Shown: positions 24,517 to 33,621, numbered from the stretch's first letter. The stretch: DNA of 64,000 nucleotides from an uncultured Acidimicrobiales bacterium (GCA_937922045.1 CAKZXA010000037.1:1-64000), one strand, 5' to 3'. Numbers and translations are program-made. The notes: a model not told the origin generated them from the sequence alone.

Positions 24517-26001
24517 CTAGCACTCCTCGGTGACGGGGGAGTGGCCGACGTGTTGCCAGTAGGCGCCGAAGAGGTCGGCTTCGGCCGGTTCGTCGGGTTC
24601 GATGGTGTGAACGAGGTGGGTGATGTTGATGAAGTGCGACACATTGAGATTCTCGCTGATCGAGTTGCCTGCCCACGTTCCGCACCCCATGGTAAGGGTG
24701 AAGGGCATGCCGTTGTCGAAGGATCCACCGTTGCCGAAGGTGTGGGCCTGATTTACCAGCACTCGCACCACGGGAAGGCGTTGAGCGGCGAGATCGGGTT
24801 GAGCGGGATCGGTGGTGTGGATTCCCATCGAGTGTCCGGCTCCTTGCACCGAGAGCACGGACTCGACGAGGTTGAGGGCGTGATCGAAATCGTTGGCCCG
24901 GTAGACCGTGAGCACAAGTGACAGTTTCTCGCCGGTGAGTGGACGCTCGGCTCCCGGCTCCGGCTCTTCGACCATGACGAAACGGTCCGCTGGCGAGCCA
25001 GCGAGTTCGAGCTTTTCCTGGAGGACGGTGTAGTCCTTGGCGATCAGGTCGCGGTTGAGCTGGCCGCCGGGAAACAGGCGATCACGAATCCGTTCGGCCT
25101 CATCGGGACTCGCCCGATGTCCACCGACGTTGGCCAGCGCCGAAACGGCTGCCTCGTAGGAGCCACCATCGTCGATGATGATGAGCGAATTCTCTGATGA
25201 ACACGAGGTGGCGTTATCGAACGTCTTGGAGGCCAGAATCTTGGCCGCTGCATCGTCGACGTCGGCCGACGCATCGATGATGACCGGAACGTTGCCAGCG
25301 CCAACACCGATTGCAGGCGTGCCGCTCCGGTAGGCGCGGCGCACATTGTTTTGCGAGCCGGTAGCTACGACGAGATCGGCCGCCTTCATCAAGTCGGCGG
25401 TTGCTTTGCGAGTGACCGGGGTTGGGAGGATCTGAACCAGGTCGGTTGGCGCCTGTACCGACTGCAACGCTCGTCGGGCTCGCTCGACGGCCGCTGATGT
25501 CGTCGACCAGCCAGCTGGCGAGGGAGCAATAACGATGGCGTTGCCGCCCTTGAGGGCCATCATGGCCTTGTTGATAGGGGTGGCGGCGGGGTTGGTCGAG
25601 GGCGTGATGGCGCCGACGACACCAACCGGCTTGCCGTAGCGCATGATGCCGTTCACGGGTTCGGCGTCCAGCGGGCCTACAGTCCGGGCCCGCAGAAGGT
25701 CTCGGAGCGTGCCAAAGGTCTTGCGCTGGTTCTTGGTGATCTTGTCGGCTACGTTGCCGAGTCCCGTATCGCGAACGGCCAGCTCAGCGAGCTCGCGTGC
25801 GCTTGTCGGCTCATAGAGCGACCAGGCCACGGCCGCCACGGCGAGGTCGACGGAGTCCTGATCGAGCGGTCGCCACGCCTCCATGGCCTGCCTGGCGCGT
25901 TCCACCGCTGCGACGACCTCAGGATCGATCTCATCGGTATCGTGGACGGTATCTTGCCCTGTTTGGTGTGTTGACTTTGCAGATGCGGTCATCGGGGTCA
26001 C
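24517..26001 (-). CDS. CoA-acylating aldehyde dehydrogenase, likely sulfoacetaldehyde dehydrogenase
   Basis: 494 residues of the EutE/AdhE-like acylating aldehyde dehydrogenase group: GVVGAITPSTNPAATPINK, GNAIVIAPSP, VVATGSQNNVRRAYRSGTPAIGVGAGNVPV and the catalytic Cys267 in NATSCSSENS. The C-terminal part includes MGCGTWAGNSISENL, which also occurs in sulfoacetaldehyde dehydrogenases. It would turn sulfoacetaldehyde, CoA and NAD(P)+ into sulfoacetyl-CoA. The neighbouring ligase genes and the facing xsc gene support a C2-sulfonate substrate; acetaldehyde is the alternative. It heads the leftward operon and is divergent from a TetR regulator. Confidence 0.8.
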   Translation of the reverse strand: MTPMTASAKSTHQTGQDTVHDTDEIDPEVVAAVERARQAMEAWRPLDQDSVDLAVAAVAWSLYEPTSARELAELAVRDTGLGNVADKITKNQRKTFGTLRDLLRARTVGPLDAEPVNGIMRYGKPVGVVGAITPSTNPAATPINKAMMALKGGNAIVIAPSPAGWSTTSAAVERARRALQSVQAPTDLVQILPTPVTRKATADLMKAADLVVATGSQNNVRRAYRSGTPAIGVGAGNVPVIIDASADVDDAAAKILASKTFDNATSCSSENSLIIIDDGGSYEAAVSALANVGGHRASPDEAERIRDRLFPGGQLNRDLIAKDYTVLQEKLELAGSPADRFVMVEEPEPGAERPLTGEKLSLVLTVYRANDFDHALNLVESVLSVQGAGHSMGIHTTDPAQPDLAAQRLPVVRVLVNQAHTFGNGGSFDNGMPFTLTMGCGTWAGNSISENLNVSHFINITHLVHTIEPDEPAEADLFGAYWQHVGHSPVTEEC

Positions 26002-26078
26002 CCTTCTTGGCTGTGTCAGACGGGAGTTTGATGGCTCTTGGGTGTCGATGAGGCACGCAAGATTCTCTAACAGTAATG

Positions 26079-26091
26079 TAAGAAGCTCTTA
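26079..26091. promoter_or_regulatory. Palindrome between the aldehyde dehydrogenase and tetR genes
   Basis: TAAGA-AGC-TCTTA is a perfect short palindrome in the 147-base divergent region 26002-26148. It is a reasonable operator candidate for the adjacent TetR protein. A nearby TCTCTAAC-A-GT (26064-26074) has a close match (TCTCTAACTGT) in front of tpa. Confidence 0.35.
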
Positions 26092-26148
26092 TCCAGACCA
26101 AATCCACCCGGCCCAGCACCTACGGGGGCAGGCCACCTAAGGGTATGT

Positions 26149-26730
26149 ATGTCAACCAAGTCCGAGCGAACTGCGCTTAACACCGACCTCGTCATCGCTA
26201 AGGCGGCGGAGATCGTCGACGCGGATGGCCTCGATGCACTGACATTGACCCGCGTCGCCGAAGAGCTCGACGCCAGCCAACCAGCCCTGTATCGACACGT
26301 CGACAGCTATGACGCTCTGATTCGCGCCCTCGGGTTGAGCGGGCGGGAGATTCTTGCCGCCCGCCTCGCCGATTCGGCCATCGGGCTATCGGGTGATGCC
26401 GCTGTCCGGGCGATGGGATTGGCGTGGCGCCAGATGGTGGTTGATCACCCGGGTCTGTATGCAGCGACCGATCGGTACCCATGTGCCGATGACCCCGAGC
26501 TGGAAGAAGCTGTTTCTCGCATCGTCGAGATCCTGGCCCAGGCCTTGAGCGCCTACAATCTCAGCGAAGACCGACAGGTGCATGCGGCTCGCACCTTGCG
26601 CAGCGCATTTCATGGCTTCTGCCATCTAGAAGCTGGCGATGGCCACCCGCGCGAGCAAGACCTCGACGAGTCTTTTGACCGTCTCATCCACCTGCTCTGT
26701 TCCGGTCTGCGGCCCCAAGGAAATACCTAG
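26149..26730 (+). CDS. TetR-family transcriptional regulator
   Basis: 193 residues. The N-terminal helix-turn-helix is clear: VIAKAAEIVDADGLDALTLTRVAEELDASQPALYRHVDSYDALIRAL. The C-terminal domain resembles the TetR_C_33/WHG ligand-binding type (LRSAFHGFCHLEAGDG). AAGGG at 26139-26143 precedes the ATG. It lies between the aldehyde dehydrogenase-ligase operon and xsc, so it is the best candidate for a regulator of both; the inducer may be a sulfonate or an acyl-CoA. Confidence 0.88.
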   Translation: MSTKSERTALNTDLVIAKAAEIVDADGLDALTLTRVAEELDASQPALYRHVDSYDALIRALGLSGREILAARLADSAIGLSGDAAVRAMGLAWRQMVVDHPGLYAATDRYPCADDPELEEAVSRIVEILAQALSAYNLSEDRQVHAARTLRSAFHGFCHLEAGDGHPREQDLDESFDRLIHLLCSGLRPQGNT

Positions 26731-26777
26731 TGTTTTAGGCGCGTAAGCTGACCGTGTTTTAGGCGCGTAAGCTGACC
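26730..26777 (+). repeat. Two perfect 24-bp direct repeats upstream of xsc
   Basis: GTGTTTTAGGCGCGTAAGCTGACC occupies 26730-26753 and again 26754-26777, head to tail, 43 bases before the xsc start. A partly inverted CTTACG follows at 26793-26798. Exact tandem copies just upstream of a gene suggest regulator sites or a recent duplication. Confidence 0.9.
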
Positions 26778-26820
26778 CAGAAACTAGACACTCTTACGTT
26801 TTGGTTATAGGGTCTTATCC

Positions 26821-28587
26821 ATGACTCGGATGACCCCTAGTGAAGCGTTTGTAGAGACCCTGGTAGCCAATGGTGTGACCGACATGTTCGGCATCATGGG
26901 CTCAGCCTTCATGGACGCCATGGACATTTTCGCACCGGCCGGAATCCGCCTGATTCCGGTGGTTCACGAGCAAGGCGCGGCCCATATGGCCGATGGTTAC
27001 GCCCGAGTCTCAGGTCGCCACGGCGTGGTCATCGGACAGAATGGCCCCGGCATCTCCAACTGCGTAACCGCGATCGCCGCCGCCTTCTGGGCCCATTCGC
27101 CCGTCGTCATCGTCACCCCTCAAACCGGCACGATGGGCATCGGCCTCGGTGGCTTCCAGGAAGCCAATCAGCTCCCGATGTTCGAGGAGTTCACCAAGTA
27201 TCAGGGCCACGTCAACAATGAGAAGCGCATGGCCGAGCTCACGGCGCGGTGCTTCGACCGAGCCATCTCCGAGATGGGCCCGACCCAGCTCAACATTCCC
27301 CGCGACCGTTTCTACGGTGATATCGACGTCGAGATCCCAGAACCGATGCGTCTCGACCGTGGTGCTGGCGGCGAGAAATCACTAGCCCAGGCGGCCGATC
27401 TGCTGGCCGAAGCCGAGTTCCCCGTAATCATCTCCGGTGGCGGCGTGGTCATGGGCGACGCTATGGCCGAGTGCGTGGCCCTGGCCGAACGCCTCGGGGC
27501 GCCGGTCGTAAACAGCTACCTCCACAACGATTCTTTTCCCGCCAGCCACCCCCAGTGGTGCGGGCCGCTTGGTTACCAGGGCTCCAAAGCCGCCATGAAG
27601 CTCATCAGCAAGGCTGATGTCGTGCTTGCGCTCGGCACCCGCCTCGGCCCGTTCGGCACCCTGCCTCAGCACGGCCTCGAGTACTGGCCCGATGACGCCA
27701 AGATCATCCAGGTCGACGCCGATCACACGATGCTCGGTCTGGTCAAGAAGATCTCGGTCGGCATTCACGGCGACGCCGGAGCCGCCGCAACCGCTCTCAC
27801 CCAACGCCTCGATGGCCGCGACCTGCGGTGTGACGCCAACCGCGAGGAGCGCACCGCCACCATGGTGGCCGAGCAGCAGGAATGGGAAACCGAGCTCGAT
27901 AACTGGACCCACGAGAGCGACGAGTTCAGCCTCGAAGCAATCGAGCAGGCCAAGAACGATCCTGGCGACTGGCTACATCCTCGCCAGGTGCTGCGCGAGT
28001 TGGAGAAAGCGATGCCAGCCCGAGTGATGGTCTCCACCGACATCGGAAACATCAACTCGGTTTCAAACTCCTACCTCAGGTTCGAAGAGCCTCGCAGCTT
28101 CTTCGCTGCCATGAGCTGGGGCAACTGTGGCTACGCACTACCAACCATTATCGGTGCCAAGTGCGCGGCCCCCGATCGTCCAGCTGTGTCCTACGCCGGT
28201 GACGGCGCTTGGGCCATGTCGATGACCGAGGTCATGACTGCTGTCCGCCACAACATCCCGGTCACCGCAGTGGTGTTCCACAACCGTCAATGGGGTGCAG
28301 AGAAGAAGAATCAGGTCGATTTCTATGGCCGCCGCTTCGTAGCTGGCGAGCTTGATGGCGGCGAGAACTATGCCGAGATCGCCAGGGCCATGGGCGCTGA
28401 AGGTGTTCGGGTCGACAAGATCGACAACGTGGGCGCAGCCCTGACCGACGCCATCGCCGCCCAGATGAACGATGGCAAGACCACGGTCATCGAGGTCATG
28501 TGCACCCAGGAGCTTGGCGATCCGTTCCGCAAGGACGCCCTCTCCAAGCCGGTTCGTCACCTCGACAAGTACAAGGACTATGTATGA
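26821..28587 (+). CDS. xsc: Sulfoacetaldehyde acetyltransferase
   Basis: 588 residues, a thiamine-diphosphate enzyme that phosphorolyses sulfoacetaldehyde to acetyl phosphate and sulfite. The catalytic Glu is E50 (VVHEQGAAHMADGYAR). Xsc-type sequence is seen at FGIMGSAFMDAMDIF, IGQNGPGISN, GFQEANQLPMFE, QLNIPRDRF, HNDSFPASHP and GPLGYQGSKAAMKLI. The ThDP-Mg motif runs from GDG at 460-462 to N488, then WGAEKKNQ at 491-498, which distinguishes Xsc from acetolactate synthases; the C-terminal QELGDPFRKDALSKPVR is also Xsc-like. Phosphate acetyltransferase and taurine aminotransferase genes nearby complete the pathway. Confidence 0.93.
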   Translation: MTRMTPSEAFVETLVANGVTDMFGIMGSAFMDAMDIFAPAGIRLIPVVHEQGAAHMADGYARVSGRHGVVIGQNGPGISNCVTAIAAAFWAHSPVVIVTPQTGTMGIGLGGFQEANQLPMFEEFTKYQGHVNNEKRMAELTARCFDRAISEMGPTQLNIPRDRFYGDIDVEIPEPMRLDRGAGGEKSLAQAADLLAEAEFPVIISGGGVVMGDAMAECVALAERLGAPVVNSYLHNDSFPASHPQWCGPLGYQGSKAAMKLISKADVVLALGTRLGPFGTLPQHGLEYWPDDAKIIQVDADHTMLGLVKKISVGIHGDAGAAATALTQRLDGRDLRCDANREERTATMVAEQQEWETELDNWTHESDEFSLEAIEQAKNDPGDWLHPRQVLRELEKAMPARVMVSTDIGNINSVSNSYLRFEEPRSFFAAMSWGNCGYALPTIIGAKCAAPDRPAVSYAGDGAWAMSMTEVMTAVRHNIPVTAVVFHNRQWGAEKKNQVDFYGRRFVAGELDGGENYAEIARAMGAEGVRVDKIDNVGAALTDAIAAQMNDGKTTVIEVMCTQELGDPFRKDALSKPVRHLDKYKDYV

Positions 28588-28627
28588 ACCCTGCGGGTTC
28601 AACCCGAGGTTTCGCCTGCGGCGAAAC
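28586..28627 (+). promoter_or_regulatory. Two adjacent small hairpins between xsc and cobS-like gene
   Basis: GAACCC-TGC-GGGTTC spans 28586-28600 (starting inside the xsc stop codon), and GTTTCGCC-TGC-GGCGAAAC spans 28609-28627. An alternative pairing (CGGGTT/AACCCG) would exclude the first. They may attenuate or stabilise mRNA between the two genes. There is no T-tract. Confidence 0.5.
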
Positions 28628-28657
28628 TCGAACTGGATCCGTCTGTAGGGGCCTTTT

Positions 28658-29596
28658 ATGATGTCGGCGGCTGAGGTTTTTGGGATCGACGCCGACATCA
28701 AGGTTTCGAAGATCGAAAGGGATGAGGTCGGTGAGCTGACCGACCACATCCCCGAGGTCGACCCGGCCTACGTTTTTGATACCGAAGCCACGCTCGCTCT
28801 GCTGGCAGGTTTTGAACACAACCGACGCGTCATGATCCAGGGTGGACATGGCACCGGCAAGTCAACCCATGTTGAGCAGGTGGCGGCTCGGCTCAACTGG
28901 CCGCTGATCCGTATCAATCTCGATGGGCATCTGACCCGGTCCGACCTCGTCGGCCGTGATACCATCGTGGTGCGCGATGGGCAGCAGGTCACCGAGTTCC
29001 AGGAAGGCCTCCTGCCGTGGGCGATTCAGCGCCCTGTGGCGGTGTTGTTCGATGAGTTCGACGCTGGTCGGCCCGACGTCATGTTCGTCATCCAGCGTGT
29101 CTTGGAACGTGATGGACGCTTCACCCTGCTCGATCAGAACCGCGTGATTACCCCTCATCCTCGGTTCAGGCTCTTCGCCACAACAAACACGGTTGGTCTC
29201 GGTGATCTCACCGGGCTGTATCGCGGTACCAACGTCTTGAACCAGGCCCAGGTCGACCGTTGGAACGTTGTGGCTCACCTCGACTACCTGAGCGCTGAAG
29301 CTGAGCGGCGGGTGGTGCTGGGCCAGGTGCCGGCGTTGAAGGAACGGGCCGACGGTGAAGAACTGGCCGCGGCCATGATCGAAGTGGCGGCCATGACCCG
29401 CACCGGCTTCGCTGCGGGCGATCTTTCCACGGTGATGTCGCCGCGAACCGTGATCAGTTGGGCCGACAATACGCTCACGTTTGGTGATGTTGGCGTGGCC
29501 TACCGGCTGTCCTTCGTCAACAAGTGTGACGAGGCGGAGAAGCCAGTGGCTCAGGAGTACTACCAGCGAGTGTTCGGCTCGACCGAGTCGGACTAG
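28658..29596 (+). CDS. CobS-like AAA+ ATPase
   Basis: 312 residues closely following the cobaltochelatase subunit CobS over its whole length: Walker A GGHGTGKST at 62-70, then THVEQVAARLNWPLIRINLD, VTEFQEGLLPWAI, Walker B LFDEFDAGRPDVMFVIQRVLE, and the sensor region FRLFATTNTVGLGD. CobS forms rings that, with CobT and CobN, drive Co2+ insertion in aerobic B12 synthesis. No CobN or other cobalamin gene is nearby. Being 70 bases after xsc and followed by a cobT-like gene, it more likely powers assembly or metal loading linked to the sulfonate pathway; this is inference. Confidence 0.85.
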   Translation: MMSAAEVFGIDADIKVSKIERDEVGELTDHIPEVDPAYVFDTEATLALLAGFEHNRRVMIQGGHGTGKSTHVEQVAARLNWPLIRINLDGHLTRSDLVGRDTIVVRDGQQVTEFQEGLLPWAIQRPVAVLFDEFDAGRPDVMFVIQRVLERDGRFTLLDQNRVITPHPRFRLFATTNTVGLGDLTGLYRGTNVLNQAQVDRWNVVAHLDYLSAEAERRVVLGQVPALKERADGEELAAAMIEVAAMTRTGFAAGDLSTVMSPRTVISWADNTLTFGDVGVAYRLSFVNKCDEAEKPVAQEYYQRVFGSTESD

Positions 29597-29613
29597 GCGT
29601 CGGGCGGATCATC

Positions 29614-31287
29614 ATGGTTGTGTCGGCGTCTGACCGCCGAGCCGATCGGTTGGCGTCAGCTGGCCTTCGGGCCGTGTCCGCTGAGCCCGAGGCCGAGTTG
29701 CGTGGCGCCCGGCTGGAGGTGGCTGATCGGCCCATCGGCATTGTGGTGCCCTATCTCGCTGTCGACCTCGGCTCGCTCGATCTGGCCAATCGGCGAGGGG
29801 TGGTCGACTCGCTGGGTCTGCGGGTGCGTCATAGCGACCGCGACCTGCACCTAGCGTTGAGTCCGGTCGAACCGTTGGAACGCGTTGTCTTCGATATCGC
29901 CGAACAGTTCCGCTGCGAGGCCTTGGCCAGCCCGACGTTGGTGGGGGTGCAGGCAAACACCCGACTGGCCTTCGATCGGTGGACGACCGCGGCTCAGGCC
30001 GAACGCCTGACCGAGACCGGCGTCGGTCTGCTGCTTTTCACCATTACTCACATGCTGCGCTACCGCTTGCTCGGGGTGGCAACCACCGAGGACGTCGATG
30101 ATCTCATCGAAACGACGCGGGGCAATCTTTCTCGCCTGGTCGGCCATGCCTTGCGGCCCTTGCGATCGCTCGTCGCGGATCAGGAGGCCTACGCCGAACC
30201 GGCCGCCGAGATCGCTCGGCTTATCGCTGAGATGGCGGGCGACGCCTCCGAGCTGCTCGGCGGCGATGAGGTCGAGGAGGATCGCCATCGCTTGTTGGTC
30301 CCGCTTGACTGGGACACCCTCGACCAGGAGATCGCCAGCACGAGTTCGGAGCGGGCGGCGGCCCGGCCCGAGTCTGACTATGCGGTCTTCACCGATGCTT
30401 ACGACATCGAGGTAACCGGTGCCTCGTTGTACCGGGCGCCAATGCTTCGCCAGCTGCGCTCGGACGTAGAGGACCTGAGGGCCGCTCAAGCGGTAAGCGT
30501 GGCCCGAGTGGCTCAACGCCTCCGGTCGCTGTTTGTGGCCTGGCAGCCTGAGGGGTGGCATGGTGGTCATGACGATGGCGCTCTCGACCCCGCTCGGCTC
30601 GCTCACATCGTGGCCAATCCGGGCGACACGCACATCTATCGTCAGCCGGTGCAACGCCCGAGCGCCGATGCTGTCGTGAGCCTGCTGATCGATACCTCAG
30701 GCTCGATGAAGGTTCAGCGCCATGAGTCGGTGACAGTACTGGTCGACACCCTGGTACGGGCTCTCGATATGGGTGGCGTGGCGAGTGAGGTTCTCGGGTT
30801 TACCACCGCTGCGTGGGCCGGAGGTCGGGCTCGGTCCGACTGGCAGGCGGCGGGCCGTCCGGACGAGCCTGGACGCGTGGCCGAGGTTGCCCACATCGTC
30901 TACAAGTCGGCTGATCAAACCTGGCGTCAAGCTCGGTTCTCCTTGGCTGCCATGCTCCGCACCGATCACTACCGGGAGGGCCTCGATGGCGAGGCGGTGG
31001 CGTGGGCGGCCCAGCGGTTGGTCGTCCGCCCCGAGTCTCGCAAGATGCTTGTTCTGATCTCCGATGGTTTGCCGATGGAGACGACGACGGCTGATCTCAA
31101 CCGCGATGGACTGCTGCTCGACCATCTGCGCTCCGTCTGGAGCGATGCGGAGGCCTCTGGCCTGGAACTCGGAGCGATCAGCCTCGATCACGATCTCGGC
31201 GCCATCGTGACGCCATCGGTCACCATCGACCTCACCGGCACGCTCACCGTCGGTACCTACGATGTGCTGACGCAGCTGTTCGGCTAG
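29614..31287 (+). CDS. CobT-like VWA-domain protein
   Basis: 557 residues. The C-terminal 200 residues are a CobT-type von Willebrand A domain with [14 protein letters not shown] (D360, S362, S364), [42 protein letters not shown] and [14 protein letters not shown]. The middle part ([27 protein letters not shown]) also follows CobT, while the usual long acidic linker is short (about 210-250). It starts 17 bases after the cobS-like gene and should act with it as an ATPase-VWA pair. The partner protein is unknown. It ends overlapping pta by four bases. Confidence 0.85.
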   Translation: MVVSASDRRADRLASAGLRAVSAEPEAELRGARLEVADRPIGIVVPYLAVDLGSLDLANRRGVVDSLGLRVRHSDRDLHLALSPVEPLERVVFDIAEQFRCEALASPTLVGVQANTRLAFDRWTTAAQAERLTETGVGLLLFTITHMLRYRLLGVATTEDVDDLIETTRGNLSRLVGHALRPLRSLVADQEAYAEPAAEIARLIAEMAGDASELLGGDEVEEDRHRLLVPLDWDTLDQEIASTSSERAAARPESDYAVFTDAYDIEVTGASLYRAPMLRQLRSDVEDLRAAQAVSVARVAQRLRSLFVAWQPEGWHGGHDDGALDPARLAHIVANPGDTHIYRQPVQRPSADAVVSLLIDTSGSMKVQRHESVTVLVDTLVRALDMGGVASEVLGFTTAAWAGGRARSDWQAAGRPDEPGRVAEVAHIVYKSADQTWRQARFSLAAMLRTDHYREGLDGEAVAWAAQRLVVRPESRKMLVLISDGLPMETTTADLNRDGLLLDHLRSVWSDAEASGLELGAISLDHDLGAIVTPSVTIDLTGTLTVGTYDVLTQLFG

Positions 31288-32171
31288 GCGTTGGCTTGGA
31301 CGGCGGCGATGGTGGCCACCGAGACGATGTCGTCGACCGTGCAGCCCCGCGACAGATCATGGACCACACCGCCGATGCCTTGGAGTAGGGGGCCGAAGGC
31401 CTGAGCGCCGCCGAGACGTTGGGTGATCTTGTAGGCGATGTTGCCACTATCCAGGTCGGGGAAGATGAACACGTTGGCCCTTCCCGCCACCGGCGACCCT
31501 GGCGCCTTGGAGGCGCCGACCGCTTCGTCCCACGCTGCATCGAACTGGAGCTCGCCGTCAACGGCGAGATCGGGGGCCAGCTGCCGCACCAGCTCGGTGG
31601 CTGCCCGCACCTTGTCCACTCGCTCGTGTTCGGCGCTGCCCTTGGTGCTGAACGACAGCATCGCTACCCGGGGTTCCTCGCCGGTCAGCTGGTTGAACGT
31701 GGCCGCGCTGGCAACGGCGATCGAGGCTAGCTGGCCTGGATCGGGATCGGGGATAACCCCACAGTCGCCGTAGACGAGGGGTCGCCCATCGGGCAGTACG
31801 AAAAAGAAACTACTACTCACGGCCTCGTGCCCCGGCGCGACTCCCAGAACGCGAAGAGCAGAACGCAAGACATCAGCGGTGGCCCGACTTGCACCAGCAA
31901 CACAGCCATCAGCTTGGCCAGCCGCGATCATCAACATGGCCCGGTTGAGCGGGTCCTCAACATCGACGGGGCGTTTCAAACCTTCAGCGATCGCCTTCAA
32001 GGCATCGTCGTTGGCTCCTGGGCCCTCATCGATGACAACGGCGTGGGCCAAACCTTGGTCGGTAATGGCTGCCGCGGCCTCGATGGCACGAGGGTCGCCA
32101 GCATCGGCCAGCACGAGGCGGACCGGGCGGGCTGTGGCCAGCTCGGTCCATCGAAAAGAATCTTGCGACAA
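31284..32171 (-). CDS. pta: Phosphate acetyltransferase (short form)
   Basis: 295 residues of the PTA/PTB catalytic domain: [50 protein letters not shown] and [21 protein letters not shown]. It transfers the acetyl group of acetyl phosphate to CoA. Placed 10 bases after tpa in the same direction and facing xsc, it would turn the Xsc product into acetyl-CoA. The frame starts at a TTG (32171) with no clear ribosome-binding site, so the true start may be somewhat inside. Confidence 0.9.
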   Translation of the reverse strand: MSQDSFRWTELATARPVRLVLADAGDPRAIEAAAAITDQGLAHAVVIDEGPGANDDALKAIAEGLKRPVDVEDPLNRAMLMIAAGQADGCVAGASRATADVLRSALRVLGVAPGHEAVSSSFFFVLPDGRPLVYGDCGVIPDPDPGQLASIAVASAATFNQLTGEEPRVAMLSFSTKGSAEHERVDKVRAATELVRQLAPDLAVDGELQFDAAWDEAVGASKAPGSPVAGRANVFIFPDLDSGNIAYKITQRLGGAQAFGPLLQGIGGVVHDLSRGCTVDDIVSVATIAAVQANA

Positions 32172-32181
32172 GGTTTACACG

Positions 32182-33567
32182 CTAGCTGGGGTTGGCCGCG
32201 AGCCAGCCCGTTGTGGCTTGCAACACCTGATCGAGCCGCTGGGCGAGGTCGTCAAGCACGATGTCATCGGCGATGAGCGGTGGTGACAGCATCAACATCG
32301 TGGCACCCCGATCGTCGGGGCGGATAAGGAGGCCAGCGTCTCGCACATACTGGGCCAGCAGGCCACCTTGTAAGACGGCCCGCTGATCGTCGGATAGTTC
32401 CTGGCCCGAATCGCGATCGGCCATGAGCTCGACGGCGTAGAAGTAGCCGAGCCCTCGCACATCTTTCACGCATCGATAGCTGTCTTGCAAGCCGTCCAGG
32501 CGCGCCCGGAAGCCATCTTCATGGTCGAGTACATGCTGGAGAATGCCTTCGTCGTTCAGCGCTCGCATGTTGGCAACGGCGACGGCGGTCGCCACCGGAT
32601 GGCCGCCGAAGGTGGAGCCATGCATGTAGGTGCCGCCGTCGGATTCCCAAATGGTCTCGACCAGGGGCCGACGGATGAGGACGCCGCCGAGTGGCTGGTA
32701 GGCGCTGGTAACACCCTTGGCGAACGTGATCATGTCGGGCACGACACCGAATCGTTCGCTGGTAAACCAATGGCCGAACCGGCCGAACCCGCAGATAACT
32801 TCGTCGGCGACGAGCAGCACACCATAGTGATCGCAGATGCGGCGAAGCTCTTGCCAGTAGCCGTGGGGCGGTACGAGGCCCCCTCTACCGTTCTGCACCG
32901 GTTCAGCGAACACGGCGGAAACGGTCTCAGGCCCTTCGGCCAGGATCATCTCTTCGACCGCCCTCGCCGATGCCAGCTCGTCGGCGGTGTCACCGTAGGT
33001 GTTGCGGACATGACGGACACCGTCCCACAACATGGGGAGGAAGGGGGAGCGGAACTTTGGCACACCGGTAACGGACAGACCGCCCAGGGTGGTGCCGTGG
33101 TAGGACCACTCGCGGGAGATCACCTTGTAGCGCTCGGGTTCGCCGTTGGCCACGTGGAAGTTGCGGGCGAATTTGAGGGCGGACTCCACCGCTTCGGATC
33201 CGGAACTAACGAAGAACACCTCGGACAGGTCGCCAGGAGCAGCATCGGCGATCATCGACGCAGCCTCAGCGGCAGGCGGGTTGGCCCATCCCCACGTTGG
33301 GTAGAAGGCGAGCTGCTCCATCTGCTTAGCCGCTGCGCTGGCCAGATCCTGGCGTCCGTGGCCAAGGTTGGTGCAGAACAGGCCTGCGAGACCGTCGAGA
33401 TACTGTACGCCGTCGGTGTCGTAGACGTAGCAGCCTTCGCCACGCTCGATAACTCCGAGGTTGTCGGACATCCACGCCTTGCCCTTGGTGAAGTGCGGGA
33501 GCAGGTGGTCCTGCGCCTGTGACTTCGACAACTGCTCGTTTGGATCAACTAACGACGACTGCGACAT
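32182..33567 (-). CDS. tpa: Taurine--pyruvate aminotransferase-like class III aminotransferase
   Basis: 461 residues, PLP-dependent fold type I. Landmarks: VFFVSSGSEAVESALKFAR, SREWSYHGTTLGGLS, the cofactor Asp D255 in LLVADEVICGFGRFG and the Schiff-base Lys K284 in MITFAKGVTSAYQPLGG. Length and many segments suit omega-amino-acid:pyruvate aminotransferases. With pta directly downstream and xsc opposite, taurine to sulfoacetaldehyde (with pyruvate to alanine) is the likely reaction; beta-alanine or another amine is possible. ATG at 33567 follows AAGGGGAA. Confidence 0.85.
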   Translation of the reverse strand: MSQSSLVDPNEQLSKSQAQDHLLPHFTKGKAWMSDNLGVIERGEGCYVYDTDGVQYLDGLAGLFCTNLGHGRQDLASAAAKQMEQLAFYPTWGWANPPAAEAASMIADAAPGDLSEVFFVSSGSEAVESALKFARNFHVANGEPERYKVISREWSYHGTTLGGLSVTGVPKFRSPFLPMLWDGVRHVRNTYGDTADELASARAVEEMILAEGPETVSAVFAEPVQNGRGGLVPPHGYWQELRRICDHYGVLLVADEVICGFGRFGHWFTSERFGVVPDMITFAKGVTSAYQPLGGVLIRRPLVETIWESDGGTYMHGSTFGGHPVATAVAVANMRALNDEGILQHVLDHEDGFRARLDGLQDSYRCVKDVRGLGYFYAVELMADRDSGQELSDDQRAVLQGGLLAQYVRDAGLLIRPDDRGATMLMLSPPLIADDIVLDDLAQRLDQVLQATTGWLAANPS

Positions 33568-33621
33568 TGCGTTCCCCTTTGCCGTTCAGCATTGCTGCCA
33601 GTTGCGTGCAATCACGCTTTT

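Noticed and set aside
26821-28587. Acetolactate synthase as identity of the ThDP enzyme
   Set aside because: The WGAEKKNQ and QELGDPFR segments and the tpa/pta context point to Xsc; no ilvN or ilvC is nearby.
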